DNA of 64,000 nucleotides from Stomoxys calcitrans (GCF_963082655.1 NC_081553.1:209349435-209413434), one strand, 5' to 3'; shown: positions 1-12,044, counted from the first letter of the stretch. A program made the numbers and translations. The notes: generated by a model from the sequence alone, not told the origin.

Positions 1-560
1 AAAAAGATTTTTATCGAATTTTCATTGAAACTCGATTTTTATTGAATAATATAGAAAATCCACCAACCTGGCAGCTGAATTGTTATCGATTTCCTTCATT
101 TTTTATCGATTTTCCAAACATTTTTTTACTATCGATTTTCCATAAAATATCGTAAATTTCGATAAAGTGAAAAAATCGATTTTTCACTTAAAATCGATGT
201 TCGTCGAATCTCTACTGAAACTTGATTTTTACTAACTTTTCACCAAAAATTGATTTGTTTCGGATTTTTATAAAAATTAGATAACTGAATGTTTAAAAAA
301 AATCGATTTCCATCGAGTTCCGATCCGATATGTTATTGAGTTTTCATAAAACTACATTAATTACATACAGGTTAGGTAAGGTTGAAAAGAGGCTGCAGAT
401 ATTATTCCGCCCCATGCCACATTTTGAGTTTATTCAGTGGAAGTTTTATTGATTTTTATATACAAATTAATTTTTATCGCATTTCCTTAAAAATCGGTTT
501 GTATCGAATTTTCATTGCAACTCGATTTTTATCGAATTTACATTGAATCTCTTGGCTCTT
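1..560. repeat. AT-rich ATCGATTTTT-motif region
   Basis: Degenerate, AT-rich sequence in which short motifs such as ATCGATTTTT, TTATCGAATTTT and GAAACTCGAT recur every 20-40 bases without a strict period. The same motif field recurs at 39.13-41.57 kb. No gene is seen. A short GGTTAGG-type LINE 3'-end remnant (minus) sits at about 370-420 and matches the end of the LINE at 53.54 kb. Confidence 0.6.
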
Positions 561-2501
561 GGCTCCAATTAAAGTTCCGGGGGCCATGAGTTTGGTTTCC
601 ACCAGAACCATTGGTCTATCCTTAGTATGATATCACTAAGAACAAAAAATTGTCTAAGGGAGTCCGTTACGAACTGCCACTTTTAACTAACCTAATATAG
701 ACAGACAGACCAGGAGACGCCACAGTGACGGTGCATTATGGGATTCAAATTAAAGGTAGACTACAAATCCGGTCTCCAAACTTGGGATGAAGTGTCTGGG
801 GGCGACCCCCACCGCCAACATTGTGTGTTTTGTTTTAGTACTGTATGGTGCAAATCACGATTAATCGGTTCTTATTATCTGTTACCGCAGTGCAACTTTG
901 CACTGACTTTCTATCCATAACGTCTGAATTGCACTGGATAGGACTAAACTAAACACAGAAAATATAATTCTTATCGATAATTACTTAGCAGTAGAGTACA
1001 AATCTGGTTGAGGCATATATTTTTAATACTTTACAACCTTGTTCTAATTTTAGGATTCCTTCTCCATACATCACCAAAATAAAAGCCGCCAGCAAGATAT
1101 TTTCACAGGTAAGCCACATAAATTTTACACATTGCTCTTTTCTTGCATTTTTCGGATGGTTTACTACAACAGTCACATTAGGAGGAAAAACCTTCATCTT
1201 AATCGCCCCAATGTAAAGGTGGAAACTCACATGTTTAGGCGAGTATGAATCATTGTGTGCACATAATTTTCAAATATGTGACGTGGAATTCCCAAAGAGG
1301 CGAACAAAAAATAAAAATATAAATCTCACAAAAAAAGAATTAGACAAATACAGGGTGGGAGCAAACATGAAATATTAGGGAAGCTAAATATTACTAGAAA
1401 AAAAGTGTTAAACAGTAATAAAAAAGTTTGTGTTCCACAGTGGTATTAAAGAAATTTTAGGAAATGAAAGTTGTATCAAAAAAAATCTTTAATATACCAA
1501 AGGTTATCTGATACCAGATTTGCAATGACTTATCTTAACCATTAAGCTATCATCATTTTATCCCATTCCTTTACCCAATAAACCCTATCAAGTCTAGTCG
1601 GCTTCTATGCAGACTCCCATTATAGGACGGAAATGTTACAATTTCAAAAATTACAAAACAATTCATCCATATCCTTCCGCAATTTGGGTACTTTTAATAT
1701 TTACCACAAATAGCAGCCATAAACTTAAAACACAAATATTTGAACCCGCACTTGCTTTCACCCAATGGCAAAAAAACCAACCGGCAAACATTCAAAATAA
1801 ACTTCCGAAATTATGTTAAACAGCAGACACAAGACAGACACAACGAAAGGTCTGATCTGGTAACGCACGTTCTATGTTCCTCAAAATCAGATAGCAAGGA
1901 AACCCTCTCAAACAAACAAAAAATGAATGGCATGCAAATATGCCAATGTAAAACATAGCCAGAATGGAGGAAGGACATCTCACCAAAGTTTTGGCAACCA
2001 CCAACTGCTAAAAAAAAAAAAACACAAAGTCAGTCAGAAGCCCATTATTAAATTGAGCATCATTAGCCCATAAAATACCAAAGATCTACATCTCATCCTG
2101 AATGAATTGAAAATTGGATGATTTTCGAAAATGTTTTCAAACAAAAATGAAGTGTTCGAGTAAAACAAGCCCCAGGGCATGGGGTTGAATAAAAACCACA
2201 TAGAAAAAACAAAGATGAATGATTGGTAGGGGCATCATGTGGAGGATACGAATATGTGTGTGATTTAAATGTCTGACTTAATGTTGGCACTTTAAATGGA
2301 AATTGAATTAATTTTTTGGAAAAAAAAGGAATAACAAATGACAGTTGCACTAATTTTATTGCATTTTATTATTAACGATATATCCATTCATTATTTGTAG
2401 ACAATTATGGAAATTGCTACAATCATTCTGCGATTTCAAGGGAAACATAGATTTGTTGGGAAAAGTGTAATAAAGGGTTCCACATTGATATTCCACATTG
2501 A
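561..2501. other. No gene seen; sparse LINE-end remnant
   Basis: No convincing coding region on either strand; the open frames here are short and lack family motifs. About 640-695 resembles the 3' tail of the LINE at 36.9 kb (stretch ending near CTAACCTAATA). The remainder is AT-rich and appears to be unique sequence. Confidence 0.4.
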
Positions 2502-2810
2502 GACCCCGTAGCACAGAGGTTAGCATGTCCGCCTATGACGCTGAACGCCTGGGCTCGAATCCTGACGAGACCATCAGAAAAAAATTTTCAGCGGTGGTTT
2601 TCCCCTCCTAATGCTGGCAACATTTCTAAGGTACTATGCCATGTAAAACTTCTCTCCAAAGAGGTGTCGCATTGCGGCACGCCGTTCGGACTCGGCTATA
2701 AAAAAGGAGGCCCCTTATCATTGAGTTTAAACTTGAATCGGACTGCACTCATTGATATATGAGAGTTTGCCCCTGTTCCTTAGTGGAATGCTCATGGGCA
2801 AAATTTGCAA
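2502..2810 (+). mobile_element. tRNA-derived SINE, copy 1
   Basis: The 5' head carries tRNA-like Pol III promoter boxes: an A box (TAGCACAGAGGTTAGCA) and a B box (GGCTCGAATCC, one change from the canonical GGTTCGAATCC). The roughly 230-bp body contains AGCGGTGGTTTTCCCCTCC, GAGGTGTCGCA and ACTCGGCTATAAAAA, and ends in GGGCAAAATTTGCA. At least seven further copies of the same layout lie in this window in both orientations, with differing flanks, which fits retroposition rather than a host gene. Confidence 0.88.
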
Positions 2811-3062
2811 TAATATGATGTTGTCGCTAAAATTTGTAAACTGACGTTTCGCATACAAGACGGATTCGATGGGTCCTGATATGTTTTTGACCTGTCCTCT
2901 TGTAGTTGGGGCTGCCACGCTAGCTTGTCAGACAAGGGACTCTATTGTAAAGGGAAAGTCGTTGACGAAGATGTGTAAAGTGTTTTTTCGGGAAGTGGAA
3001 GTGGTACAAAGGATAATGTTGGTGTGGTTATTCTTTGATCATCAGATAGGTTTGAAGAAGTT

Positions 3063-3947
3063 ATTTTTTTATACCCACCACCATAACGTGGGGGTATACT
3101 AGTCTAGTCATTCCGTTTGTAACACCTCGAAATATTGATCTAGGACTCCATAATGTATACATATTCTTGATCGTCTCGACATCCCGAGTCGATCTAACCA
3201 TGTCCGTCCGTCCGTCTGTCGAAATCACGATAGCGGTCGAACGCGTAACGCTAGCCGCTTGAAATTTTCTACAGATACTTAATATCGATGTAGGTTGTTG
3301 TTGTTGTTGTAGTAGCAGTGTGTGGTACACTGAGGCGGCAGCCCTTGCCGATGAAGAAATTCATCGGGTCAATCCGGTACATACAACCGGCTGCCATGGG
3401 ATTGTCGATGTAGGTCGTTGGGTCATATCGGTTCAGATTTGGGTATAGCTCCCATATAAACCGATTTCACGATTTGACTTCTTGAGCCCCTGGAAGTCTC
3501 CGTTTTCATACGATTTGGCTGAAACTTAGCATATATGATTCTGTTATGACTTCCAACAACCGTGCCAAGTACGGTCCAAATCGGTCTATAATCTGATATA
3601 GCTCCCACATAAACCGATCTCCCGATTTGACTTTTTGAGCCCCTGGAAGCCTTAGTTTTCATCCGATTTGGCTGAAATTTTGCATTTAACGTTCTGCTGT
3701 GACTTGCAACAACTGTGTCAAGTACGGTCCAAATCGGTCCATAACATGATATAGCTCCCATGTAAACCAGTCTCTCGATCATTCTTGTTCGGTTCGTAGA
3801 TTTGAATTTTTTTTATTTGACAGAAGTTTGGTATGTAGAATGAAATTATGCTCTACAACAAAATTTATTTTGTATAAATTTTTAGCTGAATCCATGATGG
3901 GTTCCTATGATTTGGCCCGGCCGAACTTAGCACGCTTTTACTTGTTA
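3063..3947 (+). mobile_element. Mini-me-like element with 153-bp units
   Basis: Begins with the family head (TTTTATACCCACCACCATAA then GGGGGTATAC), followed by the GTCGATCTAACCATGTCCGTCCG core and (GTCY)n tract, and ends GGCCCGGCCGAACTTAGCACGCTTTTACTTGTT in outline. Three tandem modules anchored on (A)CCGATCT lie at 3462, 3615 and 3768, exactly 153 bp apart. The head/core layout matches what is known of mini-me elements of Diptera, which carry TA and GTCY tracts either side of a conserved core. An unrelated 109-bp insert interrupts it at 3296-3404. Confidence 0.75.
3296..3404. mobile_element. Short retroposon with (TTG)n end and 11-bp TSD
   Basis: A 109-bp segment starting with (TGT)n and containing ACACTGAGGCGGCAGCCC and CATCGGGTCAATCCGG, inserted into the mini-me-like element. 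The 11-base string TCGATGTAGGT occurs immediately before (3285-3295) and immediately after it (3405-3415), a perfect target-site duplication. Read on the minus strand it would end in a (CAA)n-like tail. No promoter boxes recognised; the source element is not identified. Confidence 0.7.
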
Positions 3948-5200
3948 GTAGATCATTTAGTTACCTATCATATATTTTTTGGTTTTACCTACATGCCAAA
4001 TTTCAGAACTCTAGCTCCATATGAACAGGAAGTACCATGTGTACAAAGTTTTAATGGAACATTTAGTTGCCCACCCTATACTTCTTTGTTGTTCCTGCAT
4101 GCTGGAGGTATGAAATCTCCAGCTCCATCTGAACAGCAAGTACAAAATGGTACCAATTTTGATACCAAAATATACGATTTTTGAATTTCGTCAACCATTT
4201 TTTTTTTTTAGATGTACCTACCTGTCAAATTTCGGATATAGTTGCACCAGCATGTTAAATTTTAGACCCGTTGGTCCATCTATAAAGAAAGTACCAAATT
4301 GTACCAATTTCGGTACCAAAATGTGCGAATTGTAAACAGACCATTTAGCCACCCATCATATATTTCCCAATTGTAGCAGCATGCCAAATTTCAGAACTGT
4401 AGTTCCATCTGTAAAGCAAGTACCGAATGGTACTAATATTGGTACCTAAATGTACGAGTTGTAAAAAGATCATAGTCACCCATCATATTTTTCTGGTTGT
4501 ACCTACATGCTAAATTTTATAGCTCTAGCTCCATCTGTAAAGAAAGTACAAATTGTACCAATTTTGGTACCAAAATGTATGAATTTGAAAAAGGTCATTT
4601 AGTCACCTATCATATATTTCTTAGATGTAAGTACAAGCCATATTTCAGACCCGAAGCTCCATCAATGGAAAAGTACCAAATAGCACCGGTTTTGGTACCA
4701 AAATGTGCCACCCATCATATATTTCTTGGTTGTACCTAAATGCCAAATTTCAGACCTCAAGCTCCGTCTGAAATACAATATGGTACCAATTTTGGTACCA
4801 AAATGGCGAATGGTGAACGGATCATTTAGTCACCCAGCATATATTTCCCAGTTGCACCTGCATGCCAAGTTTCGAACCTCTAGCTCCATCTGTAAAGCAA
4901 GTACCAAATGGCACTCTTGTTCCATCTGTAAATCGAGTACCAAATGGTACCAATTGCGGTACCAAACCTACGTTTCCTCCCGTTACCAGTACTGCTTTTT
5001 CCATTTTTTTCTCTTCATCCTTATCCTTTTGTACCAGATGTCTTTTAAGTCAAATTTAAAAATTCTACCTCTATCAATACGTCCTGCACCAAGTTAACCA
5101 ATTTCGTATCTTTTTGGTACCTTTTTAGTACCTAAATGTACAAATTTCCAAAAACTCTTATATGTACAAATTTCCAAAAACTCTTATAGTCACCCAATAA
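3948..5200 (+). repeat. GGTACC-rich tandem array, about 8 units
   Basis: Direct repeats of roughly 105-150 bp. Each unit has CATTTAGTCACCCATCATAT, a TGCCAAATTTCAGA block, CTAGCTCCATCTGTAAAG and AAATGGTACCAATTTTGGTA. Unit starts lie near 3951, 4059, 4191, 4338, 4468, 4593, 4707 and 4821. Units differ by substitutions and indels, so the array is old. Short open frames here translate the repeat and are not treated as genes. It starts right after the terminus of the preceding mini-me-like element. Confidence 0.75.
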
Positions 5201-5341
5201 AGGTCAATCAGTCAATCACTCACCATATCCAGCCTTATCCCGTGCCTATGACCCAAGACCAACATTCGTGCAAAAGTTCGTAATTCTAGCTTTAGCCGTC
5301 TGAGCTGGGCGATAATCAGTCAGTAAGTCATTCAGTCAGTC

Positions 5342-5372
5342 ATATATATATATATATATATTTATATATCTA
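5342..5372. repeat. (TA)n microsatellite
   Basis: Run of TA dinucleotides directly upstream of the head of the next mini-me-like element. Confidence 0.8.
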
Positions 5373-5374
5373 TT

Positions 5375-6412
5375 TTTATACCCTCCACCATAGATTGGGG
5401 GTATACTAATTTCGTCATTCTGTTTGTACCTCCTCGAAATATTCGCTCAGTCAATCTAACCATGTCCGTCCGTCTGTCTGTCGAAAGCACGCTGTCTTTC
5501 GAAAGAGTAAAGCTAGCCATTTCAAATTTTGAACAAATACTTTTTATAGGTGTAGGTCGGTTGGTATTGTAAATTGACCATATCGGTTCATGTTTTGATA
5601 TAGCTGGGTCTTGACTTCTTGAAGCTCCAGAGTGCGCAATTCTTATCCGATTGAAATGAACTTTTGTACGACGTGTTTCGTTATGATGTCCAACAACTGT
5701 GCCAAGTATGGTTCAAATTGGTCCATAATCTGATATAGCTGCCATATAAACCGATCTTGGGTCTTGACTTCTTGAGCCTCTAGACGGCGCAATTCCTATC
5801 CGATTTGGCTGAAATTTAGCATGATGTGTTTTGTTATGATTTCCAACAACTGTGCTAAGTATGGTTGAAATCAGTCCATATCGTGATATAGCTGTCATAT
5901 AAACCGATCTGGGACCTTGACTTCTTGAGCCTCTAGAGGGCGCAGTTCTTATCCGATTTGGATAAAATTTTGCACGACGTGTTTCGTCATGACTTCCAAC
6001 AACCGTGCAAAGTATGTTTTAAATCGGGTCATAACCTGACATAGCTGCCATATAAACCGATCTGGGATCTTGACTTCTTGAGTCTTTAAAGGGTGCAATT
6101 ATTATCTGATTTGAATCGTTCTATAGCCTAATACAGCTCCCCTATAAAACGAACTCCCTATTTTACTTATTGACCCCCAAAAGGGCGCAATTCTTATTCA
6201 ATTTGGCTGAAATTTTACACAATGACTTCTACTATGGTCGCCAACATTATCTCCATTATGGTCCGAATCGGACCATAACTTGATATAGCTCCAATAGCAT
6301 AGCAATTCTTTTGCCTGAAAATAGACACCAGGAAAAGAACTCGACAAATGCGATCCATGATGGAGGGTATATAAGATTCGGCCCGGCCGTACTTAGCATG
6401 CCTTTACTTGTT
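5375..6412 (+). mobile_element. Mini-me-like element, near complete
   Basis: Head TTTTTATACCCTCCACCATA, core with CATGTCCGTCCGTCTGTC, 153-bp modules (CGATCT anchors at 5752 and 5905, CGAT at 6058), then a tail with GATGGAGGGTATATAAGATT and GCCCGGCCGTACTTAGCATG ending in TTTACTTGTT. The ATACCCTCCACCAT of the head and ATGGAGGGTAT of the tail are inverted relative to each other. No coding capacity beyond translated repeat. Confidence 0.78.
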
Positions 6413-7772
6413 GATCGTCGTAAAGATCAAAGACGATCTAGCCATGTCCGTCCATCTGTCTGTTGAAATCACGCTACAGACTTTAAAAATAGAGATATAA
6501 AGCTGAAACTTTACATAGATCCTGTTTTTTGTCCTTAAGCAGGTAAAGTTCTAAAATGGTCTATATCGGCTATATAACTTGATATAGCCCCATATCGAAT
6601 GAATCCACCGATTTAAGGTTTTAGGCCCATAAAAGCCAAATTTTTTATCCGATTTTGCTGAAATTTGGAACGGTGAGTTGTGTTAGACCACTCGATATAC
6701 TTCTTCAATTTGACCCCGATTGGTCCAGATTTGGATAAAGCTGTCATATAGACCGATTTAAGGTCTTGGGCCCATAAAAGGCGTATTTATAGTCCGCTGT
6801 CGCCGAAATTTGGGACAGTGAGTTGTGTTAGGCCCTTCGATATCCCGCCTCAATTTGACCCAGATCGGTCCAGATTTGAATATAGCTGCCATATAGACCG
6901 ATATCTCGATTTGAGGTTTTGAGCCCATAAACGGCGCATTTACTGTCCAATTTGGCCAAAATTGCGGACAGTGAGTTGTGTTAGGCCCGTCACAATTTTT
7001 CTGCAAATTGGCCCAGATCGGTCCAGATTTGGATATGGCTGTCATGTAGACCGATCTCTCGATTTGAGGTTTTGGGCCCGTAAACGGTGCATTTATTGTC
7101 CGATTTCGCCGAAATTTGGGACTTTGAGTTGTGTTACGCCCTTTGACATCCCTCTTCAATTTGGCACTGATCGGTTCAGATTTGGATATAGCTGCCATAT
7201 AGACCGATCTCTCGAATTAGGGTTATGGTCCCGTAAAAGATTAATTTATTGTCCAATTTCGCCGAAATTTGGGTCTGTGAGCTGTGTTATGCTCTTCGAT
7301 ATCCTTTTTCAATTTTGCCCAGATCGGTCCGGATTTGAATATAGCTGCCACATAGACCGATCTCTCGATTTAAGGTTTTGAGCCTATAAAAGGCGCATTT
7401 AGTGTCCGATGTCGCCGAAATTTGGGACAGTGAGTTGTGTTTGGCCAGTCAACATCCTTCTTCAATTTGGCCCAGATCGGTCCCGATTTGGATATAGCTG
7501 CCATATAGACCGATCTCTCGATTTAAGGTTTTAGGGCCATTAAAGTTGCATTTATTGTTCGATGTCGCTGAAATTTTGGACAGTGAGTTGCATTAGGCCC
7601 ATTGACATCTTTGTACAACAGTGAGTTATGTAACGCCCTTCAACATCCCTCTTTAATTTGGCCCAGATTGGTTCAGTTGCCATATAGACCAATCTCTTGA
7701 TTTAAGGTCTTGGGCCCATAAAATACGCATTTATTGTCCGTCCTGTTTGAACTTAACGCCTTTTTACTTGTT
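6413..7772 (+). mobile_element. 5'-truncated mini-me-like element, 153-bp array
   Basis: Starts inside the core (GACGATCTAGCCATGTCCGT) directly after the previous copy's TTACTTGTT end, then carries an array anchored on GACCGAT at 6751, 6896, 7049, 7202, 7355 and 7508. The last four intervals are exactly 153 bp. Units contain GCCCATAAAAGGCGCATTTA and TCGCCGAAATTTGGGACAGT, a sequence subtype different from the 3.4-kb and 5.7-kb copies. It ends in TTTTTACTTGTT. Because 153 is a multiple of three, overlapping open frames of up to 146 codons arise on both strands; they are repeat translation. Confidence 0.75.
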
Positions 7773-7828
7773 TTAAACTAACAATACGGGAAGATTTAAG
7801 GTGGATGTTTTTCTATATTCCAAATATA

Positions 7829-8063
7829 TTGGGTTGCCCAAAAAGTAATTGCGGATTTTTCATATAGTAGGCGTTGACAAATTTTTTTACAGTTTGTGAC
7901 TCTGTAATTGCATTCTTTCTTCTGTCAGTTATCAGCCGTTACTTTTAGCTTGCTTTAGAAAAAAAGTGTAAAAAGTATATTTGATTAAAGTTCATTCTAA
8001 GTTTTATTAAAAATGCATTTATTTTCTTTTAAAAAATCCGCAATTACTTTTTGGGCAACCCAA
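7829..8063 (+). mobile_element. Mariner-derived MITE, copy 1
   Basis: A 235-bp element bounded by terminal inverted repeats (TTGGGTTGCCCAAAAAG at the left, its complement at the right) and by TA on both sides. Its left ~150 bp and right ~90 bp match the two ends of the mariner at 34831-36114, with the whole transposase reading frame missing. Confidence 0.92.
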
Positions 8064-9392
8064 TAGTATGAAACCATAGAATATATTCCCTGGATTGATT
8101 TTCGATTTCGATTGATTTTTCCAACAGAATCAGTGCCCTTAAGATTGACCTATAAATCATTGTAAAAGTAGACCCCAGACTTACGTATGTCTGGGTTAAC
8201 GAGTCTGGTCCGTCGTGCAAAGTGTGATGACAAGCCGAACAAGCCTTTACTTTCATAAAGTCCTCAACTTTAGTTTTGTTCGTGTAAGCATCACATAGTA
8301 AGCATCTCTATCTTGTACCTCCTTCAATTTAATTTCTCCAAAGGAAAACTTACAATTGGCAGCGAATCCAAGCGAAACATTTGAGAAGATGCGAAACAAT
8401 GGGCTAAACCTTTGCACAGCATGTGGTTTGAATATCTAATTTACAAATCGAAAACTAATAACTCAAATCATTTTCAATGTCCAACCCCTTTGCGATAATC
8501 AAATGTGTACAGAGCTACACAAAAAGGACTCTATACGACTCTCAAAAGTCAAAAGTCAGCAATTACTAGAAATTGCAACTGAATGAATATCTGTATGAAA
8601 TGATCTGCGAAAGCGAAGACAAAATCAGGACATGACAAATGGCAAAGAGTGCTGAGACAACTTAAAACGACAGCCAAAAAGGCTCAGGACCATGTAGTCT
8701 AAGTATGACCTTTAATTTGGGGGGAGGAGAAGAACAAAGGCACCCCCCCCCCCCACACCCCCAAAAGGCGTATAGAGCATATCTCCAAACCCTCAGCCAG
8801 CCACGTATCAATGATGGGTGTTTAGCCAAAACTAAATAATAAAAATAATGTCACTACAATTTCACAACCATGCCTGCATAGACTTCCTCTAAGGACTTTT
8901 GACATACCTTCTCCTCGAAGCCTTCAGTCTTATGCTCCACTATTATTCACCACTATCACATTATTGAAAAGTCTCATGTTTTATGCCAAAAAGGCAAAAA
9001 CTCATAAATCACCAGGAAAAATGCCGAATAAAGGCGAAACAACAAACCAGCTACAAATTCGTATAAATGTGGGTGTAGTATAACAAGATGAGGTTGTCTG
9101 TGTGTTTGTTTGTTGGGGCCAAGACAACAACAGGCAGGATATCTTGAAAGGATGTTCGAATTATATACAAATGATTTGACATGGTTGTGTAAACATGCAC
9201 GTACTATAAGACTATGATGCTTTTTCGCATATGTGTCAATGAGGGAGGGGGAGGGGGGGAGGAATAAGAGCATTTCCTTTTTCGCAGATAAGAACACTTC
9301 ACCCCAAGGGTGACTGTTTCTGGCATTCACTCCTTTTGTAGAATGGGAGTGAACTCCTTTTGAGATGGTGCAAAGGTTGGCAACAACATATA
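8064..9392. other. No gene seen
   Basis: Apparently unique sequence without recognisable coding. An interrupted C-run (about 8743-8762) and an AGGGGGAGGGGGGGAGG purine tract (about 9241-9262) are the only conspicuous low-complexity stretches. Confidence 0.4.
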
Positions 9393-9628
9393 TTGGGTTG
9401 CCCAAAAAGTAATTGCGGATTTTTCATATAGTCGGCGTTGACAAATTTTTTCACAGCTTGTGACTCTGTAATTGCATTCTTTCTTCTGTCAGTTATCAGC
9501 TGTTACTTTTAGCTTGCTTTAGAAAAAAAGTGTAAAAAAGTATATTTGATTAAAGTTCATTCTAAGTTTTATTAAAAATGCATTTACTTTCTTTTAAAAA
9601 ATCCGCAATTACTTTTTGGGCAACCCAA
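9393..9628 (+). mobile_element. Mariner-derived MITE, copy 2
   Basis: Same structure and orientation as the copy at 7829-8063, TA on both sides and about 95 percent identical to it by eye, suggesting recent spread. Confidence 0.92.
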
Positions 9629-9749
9629 TATATGCAGAATTCTGATTATATACAGCCCACGAGTAGGCTGACATATTTCTTAGTAATATTTAAAGAAAAA
9701 ATTTGAAGGCATACATTTTGGAACCGATAATTTAAGGTATTTTGAGATA

Positions 9750-10000
9750 GTGGCCACCATGCCGAAGAAATTAGCAGGTCCGCCTATAACTCTGAACGCT
9801 TGGGAAGGAGTGGGCCTGGCGGACCCATGGACTGAGATCTGTTTCCGACCACTTGACCATAATTCGGTACGGCGGAGAGCCGGGTGATTATGGAATCCGT
9901 GAGGGGGTAAGGTGTTAACGCAAGGACTTCGAGTGTGAATATCTTTACGGACATAAAACTCACCATCGAGGCTATAACAACCAGGACGCTAAAGACACAA
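9750..10000 (+). mobile_element. SINE head remnant and LINE RNase H scrap
   Basis: 9750-9802 matches the first ~50 bp of the SINE family (degenerate A box, then GTCCGCCTATAACTCTGAAC) and stops before the B box. About 9917-9985 translates on the plus strand to a fragment like VNIFTD..ITTRT, the same RNase H stretch found in the minus-strand LINE near 54.25 kb. Both are short, broken relics. Confidence 0.5.
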
Positions 10001-10106
10001 ACAATAATGGAGTGTAAGATTTCGAGACGAGGGTCTCAGTGAAGGGTCAGATGACACTGGCTCTTAACACTGAGTGTCAATGACATCGATATGACAAGGC
10101 TTCTTA

Positions 10107-11080
10107 TTGGCACCTCCAAAAAATCAACGGGCAACATCAGCATCTGTTCCCAGTATAGGGGCGGCTGGAGGCGAACGTCGGATCTTAGAGCAAGCAACTC
10201 GTGACATTAAAGGATATATGTGCGTTCCCACAAAACCTATGTGGTTGGGGCGCTGGGCCAGTAATCCGCCCCCGAAAACCTATGAGAACTACTATGAGAA
10301 ACAGAGGAATAATAAAAACGAACCCCCCTAACGTTAACGACCCACGCAAACGAAAAGAGGAGCATGATTTACGGACATGCACCTGCAATGTCCGCACTCT
10401 TTATAGAAAAGTTTCAGTACACTCGTTGACGGATGTATTGGAGCAATACAAGGCAAATTTGACCGCCTTAACGGATATGCGATGGACCAGAAATTGCGTC
10501 ACAACGACCGCAAAGGGTGGCAAACTCTACTATAGCTGCTATTATACGAGGCATGAATTTGGCTGTGGATTTGTGGTAAGTCGGAAATTGAAACACCTAG
10601 TCTCAAGCTTTACTTCGTTGGATGAGAGGCTAGCCACAATCCGCATAAAAGACAAATTCTTCAACTTTAGCCTTATTTGTGCCCATGCCCCGACGCAAGA
10701 CAAAGACGAGCAGACCAAGGATATTTTCTACGAGCGCCTAGACAGAGAATATTTTAATGCGAAGATAGGGAAAGAAGACATCTTTGGCCCAACCGTCGGA
10801 AAGTACACGAGATAACGTCCAGTATTGCGTCGAGGCTGAGAGCTACCTAAGAAGAACGCATACCCGATGATTGGAACCTTAGCATACTATGTCCCGTACA
10901 CAAGAAAGGGGGCAAGACAGTATGTGCCTCATCACATACAAGTTACTCTCAGATGCAAGACTGGCTGATGCGCACACCTTATCAGCGTATCACATCCGGT
11001 CCCAAACAGTTCAGCGGGCAACCCATTGGCTCCTGCTGCCTTAATGATTTTCAGCCGGGTTATTTGCTACGTGGACGTCG
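10107..11080 (+). pseudogene. RTE-like LINE relic: endonuclease plus RT start
   Basis: The frame ending at 10815 reads CTCNVRTLYRK, then ALTDMRW, YYSCYYTRHEFGCGFVVSRK, DERLATIRIKDKFFN and ICAHAPTQDK, the signature of the apurinic-like endonuclease (EEP family) domain of RTE/CFDP2-like non-LTR retrotransposon proteins. A stretch is deleted before FNAKIGKEDIFGPTVGK, which in the family belongs to the G-D-FNAKIG motif. The usual catalytic Glu in the QE.RW position reads TD.RW. After 10815 the reading frame is broken, but pieces like PDDWNLSILCPVHKKG from the start of the reverse transcriptase follow to about 11080. This is an inactive retroelement fragment, not a host gene. The 5' stretch from 10107 is open but I do not recognise it. 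Confidence 0.78.
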
Positions 11081-11525
11081 TTTTGAGTAGGTGGTAAACA
11101 TTCTATACCATCACCTGGGATAAGTTCAGCGGTATGCTCATGGCCACCGTCATCGGATACCAGCAGCTAGGATAAGTGTTCTTTCCATATCCTCAGCACA
11201 GTAAATGTATCGATTATTAGATTTCCTTCTTTGTCTCAGCAGGATAATGTGCCTGTACCAAAGCCATGGGATTAATGTTTAATTCTTTGGTAGAATTTCT
11301 GGACTTTATTCTGGCTCCTGAACACCTCGATTTGTTCACACTCCCGTCTTTCCATTGTCCTCTTCTTCCTGTGGAAGAGACGTTTCTGCACTCTCGATAA
11401 CTCTCCTTCGCCTGGCGCTGTGGTACCCAAGTACTGATGTTGCGGCTTTTCAGTGGAGTGGAAGATAGAATCGGTTAACAAATGGTCACATTACTACAAT
11501 ATAAGTCCAAATCCAACGAACATAT
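11081..11525. other. No gene seen
   Basis: No family motif recognised; open frames are short. It separates the RTE relic from a mini-me-like fragment and may contain further decayed retroelement. Confidence 0.35.
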
Positions 11526-11773
11526 ATCTGAATCGATTTTTTTCCAATTTCAATAGGCTTCGTCTTTTGCCTAAACAAAATGCATGTGGAAAATTTGAAG
11601 ATGATTGGATGAAAATCGCGAACTGTACTTTGTTTATAATTTAAAATGGATAGACAGACAGACAGACATATTGTAGCTAAATCGAATCAGAAAGTGATTC
11701 TGAGTCGATCGGTGTACTTATCAATGGGTCTAGCTCTCGTTCTTCTGGGTGTTACAAAAAATTCACTAAATTA
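11526..11773 (-). mobile_element. Mini-me-like fragment, subtype 2
   Basis: Reverse-oriented copy of a second subtype: TTCCAATTTCAATAGGCTTC, a (GACA)n tract at about 11650-11670, then TCAGAAAGTGATTCTGAGTC and TACTTATCAATGGGTC. The same blocks occur at 13.9-14.5 kb and 21.1-21.5 kb. It is cut at its end by the MITE at 11774. Confidence 0.7.
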
Positions 11774-12011
11774 TTGGGTTGCCCAAAAAGTAATTGCGGA
11801 TTTTTCATATAGTCGGCATTGACAAATTTTTTCACAGCTTGTGACTCTGTAATTGCATTCTTTCTTCTGTCAGTTATCAGCTGTTACTTTTAGCTTGCTT
11901 TAGAAAAAAAAGTGTAAAAAAAGTATATTTGATTAAAGTTCATTCAAAGTTTTATTAAAAATGCATTTACTTTCTTTTAAAAAATCCGCAATTACTTTTT
12001 GGGCAACCCAA
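11774..12011 (+). mobile_element. Mariner-derived MITE, copy 3
   Basis: Full-length MITE with both inverted repeats and flanking TA. It lies at the junction between the mini-me-like fragment on its left and a LINE fragment on its right. Confidence 0.92.
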
Positions 12012-12044
12012 TATAATACGCCGAATCAGCCCTTCGCAACCTAG

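Noticed and set aside
2502..2580. tRNA-like sequence with A and B boxes as a true tRNA gene
   Set aside because: No clean acceptor stem, the tRNA-like part continues into a shared ~230-bp body, and many copies exist with target-site duplications; it is a SINE head.
10201..10815. 204-codon open frame as a host CFDP2-like gene
   Set aside because: It is an RTE-type endonuclease with an internal deletion before the FNAKIG motif and a changed catalytic position, followed by broken RT sequence.
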